Positions 8,157 through 14,247 of a stretch of DNA of 19,503 bases are shown one piece after another (the stretch's first letter is position 1; every line of letters begins with the position of its first letter). The notes below the pieces were generated by a model that saw only the letters and a program-made list of their open reading frames with translations, was not told where the DNA came from and did not search any database. The stretch is from Clostridiales bacterium (GTDB taxonomy: Bacteria > Bacillota > Clostridia > Oscillospirales > Oscillospiraceae). Position numbers and translations under genes: made by a program. The stretch lies in assembly GCA_019415645.1 (NCBI GenBank), contig DXYV01000049.1, positions 1 through 19,503 on the forward strand, given 5' to 3'.

Positions 8157-8305
8157 GCCCCACGCGGCCCGCTGCGCTGGGCCCGCGTGGGGACCCCGAT
8201 GTTCAAATCCTCGGGCGAAGTGAATTCGCCCTGCGGCAAGGTTTTGGCAAGGCCAAAACGCTTGTACGCGGCAGGAGCCGCGTCAGGGCATCGACCCGAA
8301 GGAGA
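8157..8305. mobile_element. Structured insertion element, copy A (behind nifU)
   Basis: A 149-base non-coding insert between the two copies of the nifU end. Reading the plus strand it has four hairpins: H1 8158-8167/8183-8192 (10 bp), H2 8213-8219/8225-8231 (7 bp, loop GTGAA), H3 8241-8248/8252-8259 (8 bp, loop AAG) and H4 8266-8272/8277-8283 (7 bp, loop AGGA). H4 is followed at once by 8284-8298, an inverted copy of nifU bases 8367-8381, and seven more bases. It shares GGGGACCCC, the GTGAA loop, CCTGCGGCAAGG and CGCTTG with copy B at 14114-14247. No ORF with a recognisable product is present. Orientation and transcription are unknown; a structured RNA or a folding DNA element are both possible. 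Confidence 0.75.
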
Positions 8306-8376
8306 CGGCAATTCAATGGGCGTGGCAGCAGGAGCAATCCCCGGCAGTACAGCCCACGATGGGCTCCGGGTCGATG
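8306..8376. repeat. nifU 3' end, intact copy of the direct repeat
   Basis: This is the repeat copy that belongs to the complete nifU gene and is paired with 8086-8156 at an offset of 220 bases. The flank just beyond it (through 8381) supplies the sequence found inverted at 8284-8298. Confidence 0.93.
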
Positions 8377-8744
8377 CCCTGGCGGGTGTAGTAGTCGGCC
8401 AGGGCGGCCCGGATGGCCTCCTCTGCCAGCACGGAACAGTGCATCTTCTGGGGGGGCAGCCCGTCCAGCGCCTCGGCGACTGCCCGATTGGTCAGCTTCA
8501 GCGCCTCGCTGACCGGCTTGCCCTTGACCAGCTCCGTGGCCATGGAAGAGGTGGCGATGGCGGAGCCGCAGCCGAAGGTCTTGAACTTGACCTCCTGAAT
8601 CACATCGTCCTCAATGCGCATGGTCATCTTCATAATATCGCCGCACACCGCGTTGCCCACCTGGCCCACGGCGTTGGCATTCTCCACCTCGCCTACGTTG
8701 CGGGGATTGGAGAAGTGGTCCATTACTTTTTCCGAATACAGCAT
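8313..8744 (-). CDS. nifU: Fe-S cluster assembly scaffold, NifU/IscU type
   Basis: A 143-residue scaffold on which [2Fe-2S]/[4Fe-4S] clusters are built with sulfur from NifS before transfer to target proteins. The three conserved ligand cysteines are present: C34 (NAVCGD), C59 (FGCGSA) and C103 (MHCSVLAEE). The C-terminus is an extra cysteine-rich tail with C132, C137, C139 and C140, a feature I associate with clostridial NifU-like scaffolds and absent from E. coli IscU. Start ATG 8744 follows AAAGGAG; the gene is 21 bp downstream of nifS and co-transcribed with it. The last 64 coding bases plus the stop are duplicated downstream by an insertion, but the gene itself is complete. Confidence 0.94.
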   Translation of the reverse strand: MLYSEKVMDHFSNPRNVGEVENANAVGQVGNAVCGDIMKMTMRIEDDVIQEVKFKTFGCGSAIATSSMATELVKGKPVSEALKLTNRAVAEALDGLPPQKMHCSVLAEEAIRAALADYYTRQGIDPEPIVGCTAGDCSCCHAH

Positions 8745-8765
8745 AGAAAAGACTCCTTTCCGAAT

Positions 8766-9926
8766 TCAGGCGGCCCAGATGGGGGACAGCTCCCGCAGCT
8801 GCGCCACCACAGTTTTGACGCTTTCGATCAGATAATCCACATCTTCCTCGGTGTTCTCCGCGCCCAGGGACAGCCGCAGGGAGCCGTGGGCGATCTCGTG
8901 GGGCAGGCCCATGGCGATCAGCACATGGGAGGGCTCCAGAGAGGTGGAGGAGCAGGCGGAGCCGGTGGAGGAACAGATTCCCAGGGCATCCAGCCGGAGC
9001 AGGAGGGACTCCCCCTCGATGCACTCGAAAATCACCGAGGCCGTGCCCGGCAGACGCTGGGTGGGATGGCCGGTGAGCCGGGAACGGGGAATGGTCAGCA
9101 GTCCGGCGATCAGTCTGTCCCGCAGGGCGGTGAGACGGGGCATCTCCGTATTCAGGGCCCCCACCGATGCCGTCAACGCCGCGGCCATACCGGCGATTCC
9201 GGGTACGTTTTCCGTACCCGAGCGGCGGTTGCGCTCCTGGCCACCGCCGGTCACAAAGGCGGAGATGGGGGTGGCGCGCTTGAGGTAGAGGGCGCCCACG
9301 CCCTTGGGCCCGCCGAACTTGTGGCCGGACAGGGAGAGCAGATCCACGCCCCACGCCTTCACATCCACGGGGATGTGGCCCACGGCCTGTACCGCGTCGG
9401 TGTGGAACAGGGAGCCGTTTTCGTGGGCCAGCGCGGCCAGCTCCCGAATGGGCTGAATGGTGCCCACCTCGTTGTTGGCGGCCATGATGGAGACCAGAAT
9501 GGTGTCCGGACGCAGAGCAGCCTTCAGGTCGGCGGGAGACACTAGGCCGTCGGCGTCCACCGGGAGATAGGTGACCTCAAAGCCGTGCTTTTCCAGGTCG
9601 GCCGCCGTGTGAAGAATGGCGTGGTGCTCGACGGCGGAGGTGATGATGTGCCGGCCCTTGTTTTGCCGGGCCTCCGCCACGCCGCGCAGCGCCCAGTTGT
9701 CGCTCTCTGTTCCGCCGGAGGTGAAAAAGATCTCACTGGGCTCGGCATTCAGCGCCCGGGCGATCTGACCGCGGGCCTGCTCCAGGACCTCCTTGGCCTC
9801 CTGGCCAAAGCGGTAAAGGCTGGACGGGTTGCCGTAGCCATGCTGGAGCAACGGGAGCATGGCGTCCAGCGCCGCCTGGGAAACCGCCGTGGTGGCGGCA
9901 TGATCGGCATATACAAAACGAGTCAT
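8766..9926 (-). CDS. nifS: Cysteine desulfurase, NifS/IscS type
   Basis: A PLP enzyme that converts cysteine to alanine and hands the sulfur, as a persulfide, to the NifU scaffold. The 386-residue protein has the class V aminotransferase layout: YADHAATT at 6-13, SAVEHHAI with the cofactor-stacking histidine at 101-102, HTDAVQ at 175-180, the PLP lysine K203 in SLSGHKFGGPKG, the RSGTEN loop at 235-240, and the catalytic cysteine C325 in SSTGSACSS. This loop is the long type of group I (NifS/IscS), not SufS. Start ATG 9926 follows GGGAGGAACC. Its promoter overlaps an inverted repeat likely bound by the regulator encoded just upstream. Confidence 0.95.
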   Translation of the reverse strand: MTRFVYADHAATTAVSQAALDAMLPLLQHGYGNPSSLYRFGQEAKEVLEQARGQIARALNAEPSEIFFTSGGTESDNWALRGVAEARQNKGRHIITSAVEHHAILHTAADLEKHGFEVTYLPVDADGLVSPADLKAALRPDTILVSIMAANNEVGTIQPIRELAALAHENGSLFHTDAVQAVGHIPVDVKAWGVDLLSLSGHKFGGPKGVGALYLKRATPISAFVTGGGQERNRRSGTENVPGIAGMAAALTASVGALNTEMPRLTALRDRLIAGLLTIPRSRLTGHPTQRLPGTASVIFECIEGESLLLRLDALGICSSTGSACSSTSLEPSHVLIAMGLPHEIAHGSLRLSLGAENTEEDVDYLIESVKTVVAQLRELSPIWAA

Positions 9927-9954
9927 AGTTTGGTTCCTCCCAACTAATTACTTA

Positions 9955-9977
9955 ATTCATATAGGATTACTATGAAT
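9955..9977. promoter_or_regulatory. Inverted repeat over the nifS promoter, candidate IscR/Rrf2 operator
   Basis: ATTCATA (9955-9961) and TATGAAT (9971-9977) form a perfect 7-bp dyad with a 9-base spacer, 23 bp in all, the size of sites bound by Rrf2-family dimers. It covers the edge of the nifS -10 box and the probable start site, where a bound repressor would block transcription. The protein that binds is inferred from the neighbouring iscR. Confidence 0.6.
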
Positions 9978-10003
9978 ATAACGGAAAAAAGCGCCCCTGT
10001 CAA
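9975..10003 (-). promoter_or_regulatory. Promoter of nifS-nifU
   Basis: On the minus strand TTGACA (10003-9998), 17 bases, TATATT (9980-9975). The -35 box lies inside the stem-loop of the terminator of iscR and the T run of that terminator lies in the spacer, so the two signals share DNA. Confidence 0.8.
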
Positions 10004-10014
10004 GAGGACAGGGG
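9985..10014 (-). terminator. Intrinsic terminator after iscR
   Basis: An 8-bp stem, 10007-10014 with 9994-10001, around a 5-base loop, followed on the minus strand by CGC and six T (9990-9985). It lies 37 bases beyond the iscR stop. On the plus strand a T6 run also follows (10019-10024), so it could work both ways. Confidence 0.8.
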
Positions 10015-10051
10015 AAACTTTTTTCAAAATTTGAAGGGCCGCCCGCCGGAA

Positions 10052-10489
10052 TCAGGGCGCGGACGGGTCCGGTCCGCACTTACTGGCGGCGCGCTCCACC
10101 AGGTCGCCCAGAGTGATATGGTCCACCACAGAGGACACGGCGGCCTCGATCTGGGCCCAGACCTCCATGGTCACACAGCGGCTGGCCCGTTCGCAGCAGC
10201 CGCCGGGACTGACACACTCCACCGGGGCCAGGTCCCCCTCCAGGGGGCGGAGAATCTCGCCCACCGTATAGTCCTTCGGCTCACGGGTGAGCAGATAACC
10301 CCCGCCGGCCCCACGCACGCTGCGCACCAGTCCGGCCCGGGACAGGGGCGTGACGATCTGCTCCAGGTACTTGTCCGAAATTTCCTGGCGCCTGGCCACA
10401 TCCCGCAGGGAGACGGCCTTTCCGCCGCTGTTGAGCGCAATATCCAGCATCAGGCGCAGGGCATAGCGGCCCTTGGTGGAGATTTTCAT
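10052..10489 (-). CDS. iscR: Rrf2 family transcriptional regulator, IscR-like
   Basis: A 145-residue winged-helix regulator. The N-terminus MKISTKGRYALR and the recognition region SDKYLEQIVTPLSRAGLVRSVRGAGGGY are typical of Rrf2 proteins. It keeps the cysteines used by IscR to hold a [2Fe-2S] cluster: C92, C98 and C105, with an additional C99, so it can probably sense Fe-S status and adjust nifS-nifU, which follow it on the same strand. The frame can be extended to a TTG at 10510, but that TTG lies inside the GAAAGGAG ribosome site, so ATG 10489 is the start. CymR-type Rrf2 proteins, which control cysteine metabolism, lack these cysteines, which argues for an IscR role. Confidence 0.92.
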   Translation of the reverse strand: MKISTKGRYALRLMLDIALNSGGKAVSLRDVARRQEISDKYLEQIVTPLSRAGLVRSVRGAGGGYLLTREPKDYTVGEILRPLEGDLAPVECVSPGGCCERASRCVTMEVWAQIEAAVSSVVDHITLGDLVERAASKCGPDPSAP

Positions 10490-10533
10490 GGGGTCGTGAG
10501 CTCCTTTCAAAGGATAAACAAGATCTTATACTT

Positions 10534-10562
10534 AAATTACCACAGTTTTGATAGGATTTCAA
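10534..10562 (-). promoter_or_regulatory. Probable promoter of iscR
   Basis: On the minus strand TTGAAA (10562-10557), 17 bases, TAATTT (10539-10534). The motif ATAGGATT occurs here (10551-10558) and also in the nifS operator region (9961-9968), which may reflect a common regulator. It is divergent from the aroF promoter, 14 bp apart. Confidence 0.6.
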
Positions 10563-10576
10563 GGGAAAAATACCTC

Positions 10577-10605
10577 TTGACTTTCGCGCTTGAAAGTGTT
10601 AGAGT
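10577..10605 (+). promoter_or_regulatory. Promoter of the aroF-tyrA operon
   Basis: TTGACT (10577-10582), 17 bases, TAGAGT (10600-10605). Transcription would begin near 10612 and run through the leader peptide gene and attenuator before aroF. Confidence 0.8.
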
Positions 10606-10638
10606 ATCACCATCACAGCGAAAGGAGCGCCGGAGACC

Positions 10639-10713
10639 ATGGGTAGAAGCTACGGTTATTGGTATGGCTATTACCGCTATTCTTACAATAGCGGAAGTTT
10701 GTCATGCCCATAA
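10639..10713 (+). CDS. Tyrosine-rich leader peptide of the aroF-tyrA attenuator
   Basis: A 24-codon ORF behind a strong ribosome site (GAAAGGAG, about 11 bases before the ATG). Seven of its residues are tyrosine (positions 5, 7, 9, 11, 12, 14, 16) with one tryptophan at 8; the middle reads YGYWYGYYRYSY. It lies between a promoter and an intrinsic terminator in front of genes for tyrosine synthesis, which is the arrangement of ribosome-stalling attenuators such as the Phe-rich pheA leader. An 8-bp stem, 10674-10681 with 10687-10694, overlaps Tyr codons 14 and 16, so ribosomes stalled there would block it. The alternative antiterminator pairing is not evident by eye. Charged tRNA-Tyr is the likely signal; all of this is inferred from sequence. 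Confidence 0.85.
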   Translation: MGRSYGYWYGYYRYSYNSGSLSCP

Positions 10714-10749
10714 TCGGACCGCAGCACGGATACCGCGTGAGACCTGGCG

Positions 10750-10786
10750 CGCCGCGTTTGCCCGAGTGGGCGGACGCGGCGTTTTT
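10750..10786 (+). terminator. Attenuator terminator before aroF
   Basis: A continuous 14-bp stem, 10750-10763 with 10768-10781 (two G-U pairs in the middle), a GAGT loop and five T (10782-10786). It stands 36 bases after the leader peptide stop and 32 bases before aroF, so it must be passed for the operon to be expressed. Confidence 0.9.
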
Positions 10787-10818
10787 GATTCCAAGAGCAA
10801 GGAAAGGATGATCGGATT

Positions 10819-11835
10819 ATGGTCGTAATCATGAAGCCGGATTTCACCGGCAAACAGCTGGAGGGCGCCATCGCCGCCATGGAGGCGGGCGGGGTCAAGG
10901 TCATGGTCTCCAAGGGAACGGAGACGACCATTCTGGGCGCGGAGGGGGACGCCAGCCGCCTGGACCAGGAGTACCTGTCCCAGCTGCCGGGGGTGGAGCG
11001 GGTCATGCGGGTGAGCGAGCCCTTCAAAAAGGCCAACCGGAAGTACCACCCGGACAACTCAGTGATCGACCTGGGCCGCGGCGTGTCCATTGGCGGGGAG
11101 AAGCTGGCGGTCATTGCGGGGCCCTGCTCCGTGGAGAGCGAGGAGCAGATGGTGGGCGTGGCTCAGGCGGTCCAGGCCGCCGGAGCCTGCGCCATGCGGG
11201 GCGGCGCCTACAAGCCCCGTACCTCCCCCTACTCCTTCCAGGGCAAGGGGGTAGAGGGCATCCGCCTGCTGCTGGACGCCCAGGACGCCACCGGAATGCC
11301 CATCGTCACGGAGCTGATGAGCCCCGACCAGCTGCCCATGTTCGAGGAGGCGGTGGACGTCATTCAGATCGGGGCCCGCAATATGCAGAATTTTGATTTG
11401 CTGAAAAAGGTGGGCCGCACCCGCAAGCCCATTCTGCTCAAGCGGGGGCTGTCCTCCACCATCGAGGAGTGGCTCATGTCGGCGGAGTACATTATGGCCG
11501 AGGGCAATCCCAACGTCATCCTGTGCGAGCGGGGAATCCGCACCTTCGAGACCTACACCCGCAACACGCTGGATCTGTCCGCGGTGCTGGCGGTGAAGCA
11601 GCTGTCCCACCTGCCGGTGGTGGTGGACCCCTCCCACGCCTGCGGCAAGGCGTGGATGGTGGAGCGCATGTCCCTGGCCGCTGTGGCGGCGGGGGCGGAC
11701 GGCCTGATCATCGAGGTCCACAACGACCCGGCCCATGCCCTGTGCGATGGAGCCCAGTCCATCACGCCGGCCCAGTTTGAGGCCCTGATGCCCAAAGTGC
11801 GCGCCATCGCCGCCTGCGTGGGGAGGACCGTGTGA
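10819..11835 (+). CDS. aroF: 3-deoxy-7-phosphoheptulonate (DAHP) synthase, type I-beta with N-terminal regulatory domain
   Basis: Catalyses the first step of the shikimate pathway, condensing PEP with erythrose 4-phosphate. The 338-residue protein has the layout of Thermotoga maritima DAHP synthase: a ferredoxin-like regulatory domain (about residues 1-70), a linker with HPDNSVIDLG, then the TIM barrel. Active-site features: GPCSVES with metal ligand C103, KPRTSPYSF with K132 and R134, QIGARNMQNF, LLKRG, and the other metal ligands H273 (DPSHACG), E299 and D310. In this class the N-terminal domain binds tyrosine or phenylalanine as feedback inhibitor. Start ATG 10819 follows GGAAAGGATG; ATG 10831 is possible but would trim the first strand. 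It is coupled to tyrA and lies behind a Tyr leader, so it is probably the tyrosine-controlled isozyme. Confidence 0.95.
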   Translation: MVVIMKPDFTGKQLEGAIAAMEAGGVKVMVSKGTETTILGAEGDASRLDQEYLSQLPGVERVMRVSEPFKKANRKYHPDNSVIDLGRGVSIGGEKLAVIAGPCSVESEEQMVGVAQAVQAAGACAMRGGAYKPRTSPYSFQGKGVEGIRLLLDAQDATGMPIVTELMSPDQLPMFEEAVDVIQIGARNMQNFDLLKKVGRTRKPILLKRGLSSTIEEWLMSAEYIMAEGNPNVILCERGIRTFETYTRNTLDLSAVLAVKQLSHLPVVVDPSHACGKAWMVERMSLAAVAAGADGLIIEVHNDPAHALCDGAQSITPAQFEALMPKVRAIAACVGRTV

Positions 11836-12677
11836 TGGGCGGCCGGATCGCGGTGGTGGGCCTGGGGCTGATTGGCGGGTCCCTGGCTATGGCCCTCCGG
11901 GGCTTTGAGGATTACACCATTGTGGGCGTGGATGTGGACCAGGCCACCCTGGAGTTTGCCCGCGCCCATGGGGCGGCGGATGAGGTCACGGAGGACGCCG
12001 CGGGGGCCATCGCCCATGCGGATGTGGTGTTCCTGTGCATGCACCCCCAGGGAATCGTGGACTTTCTCCAGGCCAACCGGGACGGGTTCCGGCCCGGCGC
12101 GCTGGTCACCGATGTGTGCGGCGTCAAGACCGCCATCATGAAAGGGGCGGAGGTGCTGCCGGACGGCGTGGATTTCATTGGGTGCCACCCCATGGCGGGC
12201 AAGGAGACCTCCCGCATCTTTCATGCGGAGGCCGCTCTGTTCCGGGGGGCCCACTTTATCCTGACGCCCCGGCCGGACAGCACGCCGGAGCATGTGGCGC
12301 TGATGGAACGGATCGCGGCCTATCTGGGCTGCCGGGACGTGGTCAAAACCACGCCGGAGCACCATGACGCCATCATCGCCTATACCAGCCAGGTGATGCA
12401 CGTCCTGGCGGTGGCGGTGTGCGACGACCCGGACCTGTTCGACTGCCGGGGCTTTGAGGGCGGCTCCTTCCGGGACTGCACCCGGGTGGCGGCGCTGGAC
12501 GTGCCCCTGTGGACCCAGCTGTTCTCCATGAACGCGCCGGCCCTGACCCTGATTTTGGAGCGGCTGGAGGACAACCTGCGGGCCTACCGGGAGGTGATCG
12601 CCTCGGGCGACCGGCAGGCCCTGGCGGAAAAGCTGGCCTACTCCGCAGCGCGCAAGCGGAAGATGAATCTGGAATAA
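11835..12677 (+). CDS. tyrA: Prephenate dehydrogenase (tyrosine branch)
   Basis: Oxidises and decarboxylates prephenate to 4-hydroxyphenylpyruvate, the precursor of tyrosine, using NAD(P). The 280-residue protein starts with a Rossmann fold, GLGLIGGS at residues 9-16, followed by LCMHPQG near 67-73 and the active-site motif HPMAGKE at 118-124. It ends after the helical dimerisation domain and has no ACT domain, so feedback by tyrosine may act on aroF and the attenuator instead. ATG 11835 shares one base with the aroF stop (TGATG) and follows GGGGAGGA by seven bases; a GTG at 11832 adds one residue and cannot be excluded. With aroF it forms a two-gene tyrosine operon. Confidence 0.94.
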   Translation: MGGRIAVVGLGLIGGSLAMALRGFEDYTIVGVDVDQATLEFARAHGAADEVTEDAAGAIAHADVVFLCMHPQGIVDFLQANRDGFRPGALVTDVCGVKTAIMKGAEVLPDGVDFIGCHPMAGKETSRIFHAEAALFRGAHFILTPRPDSTPEHVALMERIAAYLGCRDVVKTTPEHHDAIIAYTSQVMHVLAVAVCDDPDLFDCRGFEGGSFRDCTRVAALDVPLWTQLFSMNAPALTLILERLEDNLRAYREVIASGDRQALAEKLAYSAARKRKMNLE

Positions 12678-12712
12678 AGGATTTTTTTGCCGAAATTTAA
12701 GCAAAGCTTTAT

Positions 12713-12741
12713 TTGACTTGCAGAAGGCGGCAGGCTACAAT
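12713..12741 (+). promoter_or_regulatory. Promoter of the AI-2E family gene
   Basis: TTGACT (12713-12718), 17 bases, TACAAT (12736-12741), near consensus. It starts 36 bases past the tyrA stop, showing that the following gene need not depend on the tyrosine operon. Confidence 0.85.
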
Positions 12742-12785
12742 AGAAGTATCTTGGAACGCTCGACGGAGCGGATGGAGTGTCGCGC

Positions 12786-13922
12786 ATGGAGAAAAAATTA
12801 TTCCGCAGCCTGCTCTTGCTGATCACCTATTCGGTCCTGCTGGTGGTGGTGCTGATCAACCTGGACGTGATCGCCGGCGGGGTAAAAACGCTGCTGACCG
12901 TCTGCCGGCCTCTGCTGATCGGCTTTGCCATTGCGTTTGTCCTGCACCGGCCCTGCGGCTTTTTCGCCCGGCAGTATGAGAAAGGTCTGCCCCAGCGGGC
13001 GAAGGGCGCGGCCCGGCCGCTGGCGGTGGTTACCTCGTACGTCCTGCTGATCGGACTGATCGTGGCCCTGTTTGCTTTGGTCATTCCCCAGCTGGTGTCC
13101 AGCGTACAGACCTTTGCCAGCCACCTGAACGATTATGCCGCCAACCTCCAAAGCCTGTATGACTGGGTGGTGAGCAAGCTGGACCTGGAACTGCTGGAGA
13201 ACGTCAATCTCTCGGGCATCGGCGCCTCTCTCCAGGGGCTGCTGGAACGGACCATGAACGCGGTCACCTCGGCCATTCCCCAGATCGTCACCATCACGGC
13301 CAATCTGGTCTCCGCGGTGGTCACCTTCTTTCTGGCTATCGTTTTTTCCATTTATATGCTCCACGGCAGCGATAAGCTGTGCGCCCAGTGCCGCCGGCTG
13401 ACCCAGACCTATCTGCCTAAGCGGCTGGCGGAGTGGCTGCTGCGGGTAGTGCGTCTGACGGCGGATACGTTTACCAATTTCGTCTCCGGCCAGCTCATCG
13501 AGGCGTGTATCCTGGGCGGCCTGTGCTTCCTGGGCATGACCATCCTCCGGTTTGACTATGCGCCGCTGATCAGCGTCATCATCGGCGTGAGCGCGCTGAT
13601 TCCCGTGGCGGGCGCCTACCTGGGCGCGGTGGTGGCCTGCCTGCTTCTGGTGATGATCAATCCGCTGGAGGCGGTCTGGTTTTTGATTTTCCTGGTGATT
13701 TTGCAGCAGCTGGAGGGCAATATTATCTACCCCCGTGTGGTGGGGACCTCCATCGGCCTGCCCGGCCTGTGGGTGTTGTCGGCGGTCACCATCGGCGGCG
13801 GCCTGTTCGGCTTCCCCGGGATGCTGCTGGGCGTGCCGGTGGCGGCGGTGCTCTATACGCTGCTGCGGGACGATCTGCGCCGCCGGGTGCGGACCGGCGG
13901 GGAACCGGAACCAAAAGAATAA
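12786..13922 (+). CDS. AI-2E family transporter (predicted permease, PerM/YtvI-like)
   Basis: A 378-residue membrane protein with two hydrophobic segments at the N-terminus, one near residue 85, a periplasmic-type helical stretch (about 105-165), and a C-terminal cluster of membrane segments with family patterns FVSGQLIEACILG, ISVIIGVSALIPVAGAYLGA and QQLEGNIIYPRVVG followed by GLPGLWVL. Family members have been linked to export of AI-2, to Na+/H+ exchange and to other substrates, so the cargo here is unknown. ATG 12786 is chosen because GGAG lies eight bases before it; a GTG at 12777 in the same frame would add three residues but overlaps that ribosome site. It is a single-gene unit with its own promoter and terminator. 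Confidence 0.88.
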   Translation: MEKKLFRSLLLLITYSVLLVVVLINLDVIAGGVKTLLTVCRPLLIGFAIAFVLHRPCGFFARQYEKGLPQRAKGAARPLAVVTSYVLLIGLIVALFALVIPQLVSSVQTFASHLNDYAANLQSLYDWVVSKLDLELLENVNLSGIGASLQGLLERTMNAVTSAIPQIVTITANLVSAVVTFFLAIVFSIYMLHGSDKLCAQCRRLTQTYLPKRLAEWLLRVVRLTADTFTNFVSGQLIEACILGGLCFLGMTILRFDYAPLISVIIGVSALIPVAGAYLGAVVACLLLVMINPLEAVWFLIFLVILQQLEGNIIYPRVVGTSIGLPGLWVLSAVTIGGGLFGFPGMLLGVPVAAVLYTLLRDDLRRRVRTGGEPEPKE

Positions 13923-13933
13923 GAAAACGAAGC

Positions 13934-13980
13934 AATGTGACAGCGGCGGGGCTCTTTCTGAGCCCCGCCGCTGTCACATT
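13934..13980 (+). terminator. Long perfect hairpin after the AI-2E family gene
   Basis: A perfect 20-bp stem, 13934-13953 with 13961-13980, and a 7-base loop, 11 bases past the stop codon. No T run follows on the plus strand; the stem itself is very stable and would also face transcripts arriving from the convergent EF-G gene. Confidence 0.75.
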
Positions 13981-14007
13981 ATGCGCGGGTATGTGTTTCG
14001 AGAAGGG

Positions 14008-14113
14008 CAAAAATCCGGGGACCGGAATGTCCGGTCCCCGGATTGGGAAAGGCTTATTCTTCTGCCAAAGCCTTCGCTTCCGCGATGGCTTTCTCCTGTG
14101 CCGCCATGGGGGC
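14008..14113. repeat. Second copy of the EF-G gene 3' end and terminator (direct repeat)
   Basis: These 106 bases equal 14248-14353 except one position (A at 14068, G at 14308), at an offset of 240. They contain the last 19 or so codons of the EF-G gene, its stop codon, and a full second copy of its terminator (stem 14012-14026/14030-14044). No start codon belongs to it; it is a remnant left by the insertion at 14114-14247. Confidence 0.93.
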
Positions 14114-14247
14114 AGCCCCCAGCGATGCGCGCATCGCCGGGGACCCCGGGAGATCGAATTCCTCGGCGGAAGTGAATTCCGCCTGCGGCAAGGCCGCGGA
14201 GCGGCGCTTGAACGGCGGCGTCCGCCGCCGGGAGGAAGCCCCTTGGA
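14114..14247. mobile_element. Structured insertion element, copy B (behind the EF-G gene)
   Basis: A 134-base insert with the same order of parts as copy A at 8157-8305. H1: CCCC 14117-14120 and GCGATGC 14122-14128 pair with 14131-14137 and GGGG 14139-14142. H2: 14165-14171/14177-14183 around loop GTGAA. H3: 14193-14197/14201-14205. H4: 14213-14219/14224-14230, 4-base loop. Directly after H4 (with one extra G), 14232-14242 is an inverted copy of 14349-14359, sequence of the host gene at the far edge of the intact duplicate. Stem sequences differ from copy A but pairing is kept, while CCTGCGGCAAGG (14182-14193), CGCTTG (14205-14210) and GGGGACCCC (14139-14147) are identical. No coding product is recognisable. 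Confidence 0.75.

Noticed and set aside
8157..8305. Element A as an insertion sequence, integron attC site or CRISPR array
   Set aside because: There is no transposase, no simple terminal inverted repeat with a short target duplication, no integron core sites, and only one unit between the repeats, with no repeat-spacer periodicity.
8093..8311. A 72-codon minus-strand frame from TTG through element A into the second nifU tail
   Set aside because: It would fuse element sequence to the duplicated cysteine-rich end, but its TTG lies in the nifU end and it has no ribosome site. The absence of stops is expected at this GC content. I treat it as remnant.
8086..8376. Assembly error as the cause of the duplications
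   Set aside because: Each pair of copies differs by one base and is separated by a distinct element, and the same architecture occurs at two unrelated loci. An artefact is unlikely, although raw reads would settle it.
8058..9545. A 495-codon plus-strand frame covering element A and the antisense of nifU and nifS
   Set aside because: nifU and nifS on the other strand have all catalytic residues; this frame is a shadow with no recognisable domain.
10489..10510. TTG at 10510 as the start of iscR
   Set aside because: The TTG lies inside the GAAAGGAG ribosome site; the downstream ATG gives the conserved MKISTKGRYALR N-terminus.
12678..12720. A terminator after tyrA at the T7 run near 12682
   Set aside because: No stable stem directly precedes the T run; only a loose 4-bp pairing is visible about 20 bases earlier, so I do not list it.
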